64,000 bases of DNA. Source: Nicotiana tabacum. Lineage: Eukaryota > Streptophyta > Magnoliopsida > Solanales > Solanaceae. The notes beneath the pieces are model-generated. The model saw only the letters and a list, made by a program, of their open reading frames with translations, ran no database searches and was not told where the DNA came from. This document shows positions 55,186-64,000 of the stretch, one piece after another; position 1 is the stretch's first letter, and every line of letters begins with the position of its first letter. The position numbers and the translations under genes were made by a program. The DNA is taken from positions 11,084,722-11,148,721 of the forward strand of contig NC_134095.1 of the NCBI RefSeq assembly GCF_000715075.1, in the 5' to 3' direction.

Positions 55186-57146
55186 TTTCACAACCCAATT
55201 TGGGATCATGACCAGCACTTAGGAGCAAGTGCCCCAAAGTAAGCCTTATCGGTATTTTACAGAAAATCGGACTGAGTTTCCCCTATTTTTGGACTGTCCC
55301 AAAAATTTCCTTGTCTCAAATCAGCAACCAAACATCCTAATAGCAATTCAAATGACAATGACTTGATCAATTAACCAAAATAAATATCTACCTTTAATAG
55401 TCCACCCACTAACAACTAGAAATACTACTTTATCTCCAAATTTTTATAAGAATGAGTGATACTCAACATAAGTATATAATAACGAAGAATACTCAAGACA
55501 CTAAAAGAATGACCATGTAGCGACTCTAAGAGTTCAAGTAAGAGACTATAACAATTGATAAAATCTCCGCCCACGCGAACAAGTGCGAGGCTCACCAAAA
55601 ACTATCAACCTGTGCGCTCTAATTAACAAAATCCTCGCCCGCGTCAACTGTTGTCTCTGTAAATAAAAAATTATCGGGGAATGAGTTGCTAGCTCAGTGA
55701 GTAATAAAAGTGAATCACAACCGTTTTTATTGAGGACAAGTCAAAAAGCATGCTAGTATATCAAACAGAAAATAACATAAGAATGCCCTTTTAGAAACAA
55801 TAAATAATTTTCAGTCTCATCATGTTTTTCTTATGGTATAATACACTTAAAAATTCAATAATAACCTCACTAACCACTATATAACAATATTCACATTTTT
55901 GGAGGTTTAAATGAACGGATCATGTGATCGGTATAACTGTGGACTTCTTCGCAAGAAGTCAAATATAACGGTAGTCCCTACTCGAAGAAAATCGGTAACG
56001 GTATGCTAGTTCTACCTTCCCATTAGCGAGGACTGTAATGGTTATCGGTAATTACAAGATGCACCAGGTCTAACGAACCCGCAGTTAGCTACGTGATCCT
56101 TCAAAGTCTACTCCCATTTATACTTGTCTCTGTGTCTGTATATACTCATATGAAAATATTTTAAAACAATATAGGGCATTTCAGTTCTTATCAAATCATG
56201 TAATTTCATTTTGATAACAGTAAATTCAAGCAATGGTAAAACATATCTAGTGACAACAAGAATATTTAAACCAACGGTAATCATCTCAAATAACTATTTT
56301 GGTATCATATTGAGTAACAGACTTGTCCTACATGCAACTCAAAATAATCGGCAATATATTCATATTAAAATCATGTGTAAATCATGCAAGTTTTGAAAAC
56401 ACAAATTGCGGTAAGATTACTACTCATAGTACTCGTGTAGAAATACCAAATGCTTCACCTCGAGTAATTCATACAAATTCCTCTAATCAATCTATAATTA
56501 CATAACATCGATCTCATGTTAACTTTCATGTTTAGGCTAATTCATAGCTCATTTAAATACCCAACCATCAGGGTTCATGTTTGAGTCTTAATTTGTAGAT
56601 TTATATTTAATCATAGAACTAGTCCATAATTCTATCAATTTTCAAACTATTTAGTATAATTTATTCCTCTAAAATTAGACCTATCAGTGCTTAAACCAAA
56701 CCTTTATAGCCTTGTTATATCCATAGTAATTGTATATTTCTTTTTACATAAGAGAAAGTTGATATTCAATTCTTTTGTACTATATGAAATTGTATAGATG
56801 CAGTGAAATAATTCAACAGATGAGGAGAAGAAGGTTAACCTCTTGAGTCGAAGGAGAGCTTTAATACTTTCAATTTCAACTCCCAAATCTTCTTAAGGCC
56901 CTTGCCCAAAGCTTTCTTCTTCTTCTTCTTCTTCTTCTTCTTCTTCTTCTTCTTCTTCTTCTTCTTCTTCTTCTTCTTCTTCTCTTTTCCCCTTTTTTAT
57001 TTCTGCTCATTTCTTTTTTTTGTTGTCGTTTTCTTTCTACTTATTTTGCTTCAGAAAGCTCTCTGAAGCTTTCTAACCCTTTTTTTTCAATTTTACTAAT
57101 GGGCTTCGGCCCTTTGTTTTAATTCCTAAAAATATTGGGTATTACA
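55186..57146 (-). repeat. 5' LTR of minus-strand chromovirus, 1961 bp
   Basis: Minus-strand start TGTAATACCCAATATT (57146), end GGGTTGTGAAA at 55186 (expected TGACA, changed). Matches the 3' LTR 44369-46480 plus 50115-50145. Confidence 0.9.
56913..56983. repeat. (TTC)n array of about 23 triplets in the 5' LTR
   Basis: Pure TTC run at the same place as the 44-triplet run at 46092-46223. Confidence 0.95.
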
Positions 57147-57151
57147 CCACC
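57147..57151. repeat. Right target-site duplication (CCACC) of minus-strand chromovirus
   Basis: CCACC after the LTR end. Partner CCAGC at 44364-44368. Confidence 0.7.
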
Positions 57152-57930
57152 ATTGCTTCATTGTTCGCTTCTTCGCTTGACTAAAAATACGTTAAGGTAG
57201 GCACCCCTACTTCCACTGGAATTAAAGCTTCTACTCCGTACATAAGGGAAAATGGAGTTTCCTCCATGCTCGATCTGGCCGTCGTTCGGTATGCCCATAA
57301 AACTCAGGGAAGTTCCTCAGGCCATTTACCTTTAGCCGCTTCTAACCTTTTCTTGAGGTTTTGTATAATCACTTTGCTCGATGAATTCTCCTGACCATTT
57401 GCGCTTGGATGATATGGTGAAGATGTGATATTCTTTATTTTAAAATCTTCAAGGAACTTTGTGATCTTTGCACCGATAAATTGCGGCCCATTGTCGCATG
57501 CTATTTATTTTTGGTATTCCGAACTTGCAAATTATGTTTTCCCATAAGAAATCCACCACTTCGTGTTCGTCGATCATCTGATAAGGACTAGCTTCCACCC
57601 ACTTAAAAAAATAGTCAGTTAAAATAAAAAAAAATCTTACCTTACCGGGAGCTGGCGGCAATGGTCCGACGATGTCCATCCCTCACTTCATGAACGGCCA
57701 TGGAGACAGGGCTGAATGTAGTGGTTCTGCCAGTTGATGTACTAGCAGTGCATAGCTTTGGCACTTATCGCATTTTTGTGCGAAAACTTTGGCGTCTTGT
57801 TCCATGCGAGGCTAATAATAACCTAGCCTTACCAATTTTAACACTAAGGAATCTGTGCCCAAATGGTTTCTGCATATTTCTTCGTGGACCTCTCGCATAA
57901 TGTAATTTGCTTCAGATGCTCCCAAACATC
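57147..57930 (-). pseudogene. pol: Integrase of the third TAT element
   Basis: The zinc region MREVHEEICRNHLG and CDKCQSYALLVHQLAEPLHS lies at about 57900-57740. MDIVGPLPPAPGKVRFFFIL and TDYF carry the first Asp (57679 on). After a frame change, CDNGPQFIGAK (second Asp) is read near 57495-57460. The block usually G-Q-A-E-S is GQENSSSK (57405-57380), so the catalytic Glu seems moved or lost. WPEELP, a stop, [20 protein letters not shown] and [12 protein letters not shown] follow, to ANNEAMV at the chromovirus border. Confidence 0.82.
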
Positions 57931-57949
57931 GGGCCAACGGGCCTTGGCA

Positions 57950-58660
57950 GGATTTTCTGTATAATTGTCCTCATTTGAAGCTATAACGTGCTACTTTGAC
58001 ACGCAATATCCGAAATGCCTTGGAATCTTCAGGAAATTTTGCGTGCTCGAGATAATCGATGATCTTATTCCTCCAGTCCCAGACCAAATTAGTATTATTT
58101 ACCTCATAATAGCTATCTGCATCCAGGACCAAGTGCATCAGTTGTACTACTATCCCAGAATCTGATCCCTTCATTTCCATCGACGAGCCGAGGTAATCCA
58201 ATGCATTCGCTTCTCTATTTTCATCCCTCGGGATGTGTGTGATCAACCATTTCCCAAAATTGAGCCAGCAGAGCCTGGACCTTCACCACGTATTGTTGCA
58301 TGCTCTCTTCTTTGGTTTCGAAGATCCTATAGACCTGATTTACAACCAGTTGTGAGTCGCACTTGATTTCTATGATCTCGAAATCTAGTCCCAGGCCAGT
58401 TCGAGTCTTGTAACCAAAGCCTCATACTCTGCTTCATTGTTAGTTAAAGGGACCATTCAGATGGCTTGCCTTAGGTTTTCTTCCAAAGGCGTGGTTAATA
58501 CTATGCGAAGCCCGAACCCTTTTACGTTGGAGGCTCCATCCGTGAATAAGGTCCAAACTCTCGATGTCAACTCTGACACCATGACTGCCTCTTTGGTTAC
58601 TAAAGGCAGCAATCCCGAACTAAAATCAGCCACAAAGTCAGCCAAGACTTGTAACTTAAT
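57950..58660 (-). pseudogene. pol: Second RNase H of the third TAT element
   Basis: 58645-58457: MADFVADFSSGLLPLVTKEA and WTLFTDGASNVKGFGLRIVL (first Asp), then after a stop LTNNEAEYEALVTRLELA (Glu). The middle is broken. 58246-57971: ITHIPRDENREANALDYLGS, the end of the domain, and AKFPEDSKAFRILRVKVARY leading to integrase. Confidence 0.82.
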
Positions 58661-59780
58661 TGCAGTCCTTATTTATATTCTATGTCGAATTTACTCATTT
58701 CGATGGTCCATTTGGATAGCCTATCCGAAAATTCAGGTTTGTGAAGGATATTCCGTAGGGGAAATATTGCCACCACAACTATCAAGTAATATTAAAAGTA
58801 TGGTCTCAACTTCTGAGCGGTGACTACGAGAGCTAAGAACAGCTTCTCCAAGAGCTAAAATTTTATTAATGTAATAAATAGGAGATTGCATACCTGCATC
58901 CTCTCGGACCAAAACTGCACTTACCTCTACTTCCGAGACTACAAGGTAGACCAATAATGTTTCACCTTCCTTTGGTTTCGAAATTAATCGAGGGCTTGAC
59001 AAGTATCTTTTTAAATCTCTCAAAGCCTGCTAGCATTCCGGAGTCCATTCGAAGTTGTTTTTCTTTTTGAGTAGTGCAAAGAAACGGTGGCATTTTTTTG
59101 ATGACCAACAAATGAATCTGCTCAAAACAGCCAATCTCCCCATGAGCCTTTGGACTTCTTTCAAGCTTGACAGTTGGTCCTGGATGTCTTCGATGGTCTT
59201 AATCTTTTTGGGGTTTACCTCAATCCCCCTTTGTGACATTAGAAATCCTAGGAACTTACCGGAGCTGACCCCAAACGTGCACTTCTCGGGGTTAAGCTTT
59301 ACGTTATGCTTCCTTAGGATGTCAAAAGTTTCTTGCAGATGCTTAAGGTGATCACCTGCATTTAAAGACTAAACGAGCATATCGTCTATATAAACTTCCA
59401 TAGTTTTCCTTATTTGTTTTTCAAACATCTTATTTACAAGAAGCTGATAAGTGGCTCCGACATTCTTTATCCCGAAGGGCATCACATTATAGCAATATGT
59501 GTCGAAGTTTGTTATGAATGAGGTCTTTTACTGATCCTACGAGTTCATCTTAATTTGGTTGTACCCAGAGTAAGCATCAAGGAAACTCATTAATTTGTGC
59601 TCGGTCGTCACATCAATTATTTGATTGATGTTTTGCAGTTGGAACGAATCTTGTGGGCACACCTTATTCAAGTCCTTATAATCTACACACATGAGAAATT
59701 TATTGTTCTTCTTAAGAAATACCACTACATTAGCTAGCCAATCCGGATACTTTACCTCTCGGATCCAACCGATATCAAGT
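58661..59780 (-). pseudogene. pol: Reverse transcriptase and first RNase H of the third TAT element
   Basis: 59725-59537: VFLKKNNKFLMCVDYKDLNK and MSFLDAYSGYNQIKMNS. The active site EVYIDDMLV lies with its YIDD codons at 59392-59381, so both Asp remain. A stop follows V. 59239-59030 has MSQRGIEVNPKKIKTIEDIQ and MGRLAVLSRFICWSSKKCHR, the end of RT. RNase H follows in 59023-58733: ALRDLKRYLSSP, LVYLVVSEVEVSAVLVREDA and SPIYYINKIL, as in the TAT copy at 21022. The Asp of the first RNase H motif is not obvious. Confidence 0.83.
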
Positions 59781-60640
59781 AGGCGAGTTCCTCTTCTTTG
59801 ATGAATTTATTCATGTCCTCCATAATTGGGCGCTTCTTTTCTCTTACTGGAGGGACGTTAGGATCCAAGCTTAGCTTGTGCATGGTCACTTCCATTTGGA
59901 TTCATGTCATATCCTTATGCGACCATGCAAACAACTGGCATTATACTTAAGAAATTCAACAAATCCAGACCTGAGATTGGGGTACAGTCCTGTCCCCAAG
60001 TGGAATTTCCTCTCTAGGAATTTTTCAAACAATGCAACTTGCTCAAGCTCTTCCGCTGTGGATTTTGTTGCATCCGTCTCTTCTGGCACCTGGATGTATC
60101 TTGGCACTTGATGAGATTCTGATGCTTCTTCCCCCTAGTTAGTTTCACTTGATTCGGGAGTAGGCATTGATTATTGTCATTTCTATGTTCCATGCTCCTT
60201 TCCTTTGCTACTGGAGACAGAAATAACATTCATCTCCCTTGTCGCCGGTTTATCACACCTTATCTGTTTGATTCTTTCGGGCGTTGGGAATTTCAACAAT
60301 TTATGATTTGTTGATGGTACTGCTCTCATCTCGTGCAACCAAGATCTTCCTAGAATAATATTTTATTTCATATCACCATTTACCACTTCAAAAAGAGTCA
60401 TCTTCATCACTCTTTCGACATTTATGGGCAGCAAAATCTTTCCTCGGGTTATTACGCTCGTGCGTTTGAACCCGACAAGGAGTTTTGTCAGAATGATGCT
60501 TCCGGTGAGTTTGGCTTGCCCCAATACCCTCCATTGTATAATATTGGCCGAGCTTCATGGATCCACTAGAACCCGTTTGAATTTTAATTCTAGAACATTT
60601 AAAAAAAATTACCAATGCATCATTTTGTGGTAGCAACAAT
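59781..60640 (-). pseudogene. pol: Protease region of the third TAT element
   Basis: Read in pieces: LPQNDALVI (about 60635), VDP, then TGA where Gly is expected, then SSANIIQWRVLGQAKLTGSI at about 60565-60505. The catalytic Asp is present but the next codon but one is a stop. SVITRGKILLPINVERVMKM, VVNGDMK and ILGRSWLHEMRAVPSTNHKL follow at 60455-60295. The last part of the segment, to RT, is a linker with several stops. Confidence 0.72.
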
Positions 60641-61360
60641 CCTCTGCATCCTTCTTCGTGAAAGTGATGTCGGCATCGGCAACTTCCAGGAGTCTCTTGC
60701 TATGGGTTATTGATACCTTTGTTTTCTTGGCTACCGAGAAGGTAACTCCATTTATCTCGTTCCCCCAGAAAATCTTGTTAATTGTCTGATGCGGGGTATC
60801 TTCTCCTACTTTCAAAGGTTCTGCGTTATCCCTATTGCGATTGTAGTTATTCTTGGCCTGGTCACATAAGAATTCTCTCAGATGTCCGTTCTTTAGTAGA
60901 GTCGCCACTTCTTCCCGTAGATATTGGCACTCTCCAATCCAGTGGCCATTCATCACGTGATACTCACACCACAAGTTGGGATCCCTCTAGCTGGGATCAG
61001 ACGTCATCAGCTTCGGGAATCGTACTTCTTTGATGTTTCTAATAGCTGATACCAACTCTACTGTACTGACATTGAAATTCTATTCTAATAGCCTTGGATA
61101 GGAAGGATCTCGCGTACCTAACATTTTTTTGTCATGTAATGATCTGTTGTTCAAACTGCGATCAGTTCTTCTATCGGTAGCGAAACTATCTACCGATCGA
61201 AAACCCCTACCGCGTCCTTCGTCCCATTCGTAGGGCAAAAACTGACTCCTCGAAGGCCGTTTATCTATGTCAAAATCATCTTTTAACTTTTCCCTATTCT
61301 TCTTACTGACGCCGGGAAGCCAACTTGATCATCTTCAATCCTTATCTTAGATTCGTACTA
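60609..61360 (-). pseudogene. gag: gag C-terminal part of the third TAT element
   Basis: At the right border YESKIRIEDDQVGFPASVRR is read near 61355-61300. After many stops 60974-60609 is open: WCEYHVMNGHWIGECQYLRE (Cys/His knuckle-like C-x3-H-x4-H-x3-C), EVATLLKNGHLREFL, EINGVTFSVAKKTKVSITHS. The N-terminal capsid part is missing. Confidence 0.78.
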
Positions 61361-61379
61361 GTTACAAATATTACACCTT

Positions 61380-63551
61380 GTGTATCCCAAGGTGACGTAT
61401 AATGAATATGAGACTTGTTAATCATGATTTAAATGATTTTAAAATCATAATATGACTATATATGATGTTTTGGATAGAAAATATAAAATTTGGGAAAAAT
61501 CGGAATTAAGTTGCGGAAAAACTGATTAAGAATTTGCCTTGTAATGGAGCTTTTTGATCAATAAATTTCCTGATTTATATGGGTCTTTTTGGGACATATT
61601 ATATACCAAATTGAAGGTCTTGGAATGTAGTTTCCAACGCTCTTAACTGTTCGTTCATACAACATTCAGATAAAAATATATAAGCATTGAAAGATGGGTC
61701 GATGCTAGGGTGCCAAGCTAGCACCTCTTTGACTTTTCAAAATTTGTTATATAGGTCTTACGTCATCTCTCTCTTCATTTTTACATAGAACCTGATTAGA
61801 TAACATCCATAAAACCTGTCCTTGAGCTCTCTAATAGGGTTTCAAAGAATATTAACATCTCGGGTACAAAATCGAGAAGCGATAACATCTAAATGATCCT
61901 TACGACGTAAGTATCATTATACCGCCTCTCTTTTAATTTGTAGTTCGACTTTTGGAAGGTATTTCATAGTTAAAACGTCTAATTTCTGTATTTAAGTGTT
62001 TAAATTTCAAGGAAGGTTGATAAAACGGTTTCCTTATAGTTAGAACTCACAGGACGATAATCGAAAGCCGTGAGTTCGATTTATTTCGGTTTTAGTGGAC
62101 TGCTTTGTAGTTCACTTGTGTTGACCTATTGTGCTATTGATTTATGGAGTTTGGAAGGATAAAAGGGAATGGAGAAGCGCCACGCGTTGTTGGGTAGTAG
62201 GTTGATAGCTCGTCGTTGCAGTTTCAGACTAATTCATAACTTGTTGATTGGGTGTGTTATGGTATATTTGGAGTTTTTGTTGTATTGAAGGTCTCAAATT
62301 GTAATTAGGTTGGTTTTGAGTTGTTGCTTGTGTTGTGTTTGTATCTCGCATATGGTAGGCTTGAGGGAGCAGTAAAATCAGGGGAAATGCTGCCGTTTTA
62401 TTTTAGAATCGAGTTATAGTTTGAGATACGTGATATACTAGCGACATCTAAGTTGTGCATATATTACTTTGTTATAGGGTTGGGGCGCTAGTTGTCATAA
62501 GGTTGTTGTTGAGTTGCATTGACGACTTGAGGTATGTTAAGGCTATCCCTTCTTTTCTTTTGGCATGATCCATATGATACAACGAAGCGAACAAGCACAC
62601 AACTTTCATAAATAATTCTATTCTTAGAATTACTAGGGTTGCCTATGTTCTTGATTCCCCATATGTCCTACTATCATATCGTCTGTTCATGGGTCTCATG
62701 ACATTCTGACAGATCTTATTGACTTACTTCATTATGCATTGCATCCATTTATACATGTATATTGACCCATGACTAGATGATATTATATACACGTATAGTA
62801 TATGTATATGGGGTATGGGCAAAGGTTATATACGCACCACCACATGATCAGCTGGTATACGTATATGATTTCGCCCACAGAGGCTAAGAAGATATGATGG
62901 GATGCTCTCAGAGGTTTGATGATGTTATGTTCATATATACCTATGCATGAATCACATTTATATGCATTTGCATGACATTATAAATATTTCATGATTCATA
63001 GAGCTATTCAGACTTACAAGTTGAGTCCTTTACTCCATGTTTCTTTCATGTTTGTTATATACTAATTTTTATGCTTTACATACTTGATACACTATTCATA
63101 TTGATGCCCCTATTGCCTTGGTGCCTGCGTTTTATGCTTGCAGGTGCAGGTAGACAGGCTGACGGTCCCCCATCCTAGGATCCTTGCTCTGCGAGACTTC
63201 GTGTGCTCCATTTGATCCGGAGCTGCTATTGAGTTTTGGCACGATACTTTTGTAAGCACATAGGTATGACGGGGCCCAGTCCCGTCCTTTATACAATTTT
63301 ACACTCTATTAGAGGTCGGTAGACAATCATGTATAGTCGGATAGTATGCAGCCTTGTCGGCTCGCCTTACCGTATACGTATTTTTTTGGCATGCCTTCCC
63401 ACATATGTTGTTCATAAGTATTAGTAGTTTATTTCCAGATGTTATGCATGATATACAATTATTTCATGTTTATATCTTAGATGTATGTTTAGGGGTGTTC
63501 GATAAATAGAACTCGAGAATTCGTCACGACCTATCGGTTTGGGTCGTGACA
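61380..63551 (+). repeat. 5' LTR of another chromovirus-type element
   Basis: The end GGGTCGTGACA followed by a tRNA-Met primer site fixes the right border. The left border TGTGTATCCC is the most likely start because TAT gag text stops near 61360, but it cannot be checked against a second LTR in the window. About 2.17 kb. No gene inside. Confidence 0.72.
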
Positions 63552-63555
63552 AAAG

Positions 63556-63567
63556 TGGTATCAGAGT
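63556..63567 (+). promoter_or_regulatory. Primer binding site, tRNA-Met type
   Basis: TGGTATCAGAGT four bases after the LTR end, as in other chromoviruses. Confidence 0.85.
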
Positions 63568-63743
63568 AGCTCCATCCTAGGGTTGTCTACAGTCTGTGTC
63601 TAGCAAAGTGTTGTTTAAGAGTGTGTTGTGCACCACACATATAACAGGAGGCTGCAGGGCATATAGGATGTTATCCTCCCATCTTATCTTAGATCGTGCG
63701 ATATGAGGATTCATTTTTCTAACGATATGTTATGTTTTTAGTG

Positions 63744-63866
63744 ATGCACAAGAAGGCTACAGCCACCTAGAAGGACAAGTCCATGGTTGATGAGACTACA
63801 AGTCGAGCGCCACAAGTTACTAGGGGTCGGGGAGAGTCGCATAGTGAGACTCCATCTCAGACTTCA
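63744..63866 (+). pseudogene. gag: gag start of this chromovirus, interrupted
   Basis: ATG at 63744, MHKKATAT, then TAG at 63768, then KDKSMVDETTSRAPQVTRGR and GESHSETPSQTS, a Ser/Thr/Arg-rich Gag head. It is cut at 63867 by an LTR in the other orientation. Confidence 0.65.
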
Positions 63867-64000
63867 TGTCACGACCCAAACATATGGGCATGACGAGTGC
63901 CGAGTCCTACTTGTCGAACACCCCTAAGCATGTGTCTAAGATATAAACATGAATTAAGGGTAGGTAATGAATAAAATCTGTCAATAAACTACTGAATCAC
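63867..64000 (-). repeat. LTR end of a related element, inserted in gag, minus strand
   Basis: Minus-strand end GTTTGGGTCGTGACA, preceded by TTAGGGGTGTTCGACAAGTA, is clearly related to 63485-63551 in the plus-strand LTR. It runs out of the window. Confidence 0.78.

Larger units (their letters stand above)
44369..57146 (-). mobile_element. Full-length Tekay-type chromovirus, minus strand, inside a TAT integrase
   Basis: From right to left: 5' LTR 55186-57146, primer site 55181-55170 (TGGTATCAGAGC, tRNA-Met type), gag from 54992, protease, RT, RNase H, integrase, chromodomain to about 50237, polypurine tract 50158-50146, 3' LTR 50145-44369 interrupted by a solo LTR. Flanks CCAGC/CCACC. The integrase codons of the host TAT element read through the empty site, which confirms both borders. 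RT is almost intact, gag and integrase are broken. Confidence 0.92.
57147..61360 (-). mobile_element. Third TAT (Retand-like) element, minus strand, main part
   Basis: On the minus strand from right to left: gag end, protease, RT, RNase H, second RNase H, integrase. The rest of integrase lies left of the chromovirus at 44241-44368. It is truncated at the gag end (about 61360, where the next LTR begins) and at the integrase end (about 44241). No LTR, primer site or antisense gene of this copy is present. It is heavily mutated. Confidence 0.85.

Overview
The window is plant nuclear DNA, most likely from a Solanaceae genome. It has large Ty3/gypsy LTR retrotransposons of the Tekay/Del chromovirus and TAT (Retand-like and Ogre-like) lineages, TS/Au-type SINE remnants, a TA-rich MITE-like element and long TTC arrays. 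Species cannot be fixed by eye. Almost everything is transposon DNA in nested layers. The only recognisable host gene is a small two-EF-hand calcium-binding gene carrying a one-base frameshift. I see no rRNA, tRNA, CRISPR array or bacterial-style operon.

Layout. (1) Positions 1-28513 are a three-deep nest. A Retand-like TAT element (its 3' half, 21022-28513, + strand) was split by a Tekay chromovirus (1-21021, + strand, 5' part outside the window). That was split in turn by an Ogre-like element (3501-16709) with 2.1-kb LTRs and a GTTAC/GCTAC target duplication. The Ogre-like copy has gag and the last part of integrase but no protease, reverse transcriptase or RNase H. Its 3' UTR is filled by two tandem arrays of hairpin-forming units. 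(2) 28514-30865 is AT-rich DNA with a SINE remnant. (3) 30866-37869 is a second Retand-like TAT element, complete at both ends (567/564-bp LTRs, GTATC/ATATC duplication, tRNA-Glu-type primer site). It is internally deleted: gag is joined to integrase. (4) 37875-39511 holds a reversed SINE piece and the EF-hand gene. (5) 39512 to about 42260 is a lone Tekay-type LTR fragment on the minus strand. (6) 42261-44240 is AT-rich DNA with a MITE-like element. (7) 44241-61360 is another TAT element (minus strand). Its integrase is split by a full-length minus-strand chromovirus (44369-57146), whose own 3' LTR contains a 3.6-kb solo LTR (46481-50109) with a perfect TGACC duplication. (8) 61380-64000 is the 5' LTR, primer site and gag start of another chromovirus, hit at 63867 by an oppositely oriented LTR of a related family.

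The most interesting content is a gene on the strand opposite to gag-pol, between integrase and the 3' LTR of the TAT elements. In the 30866-37869 element it reads as a four-exon gene (36927 down to 34210) with three short GT-AG introns, its own TATA-like box, a globular N-terminal region, an acidic Ser/Pro-rich linker and a long C-terminal coiled coil. A decayed relative lies at 27421-24643 in the other TAT element, with introns at the same three places. Antisense extra ORFs are known from TAT elements. The spliced structure shared by two diverged copies, and its survival in an element that has lost its polymerase, are the points worth following.

How the parts work together: LTRs carry promoter and polyadenylation signals, primer sites prime minus-strand DNA, gag forms particles and pol makes and integrates the DNA. 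None of the copies here looks autonomous, because every gag or pol is cut by stops, frameshifts or deletions.
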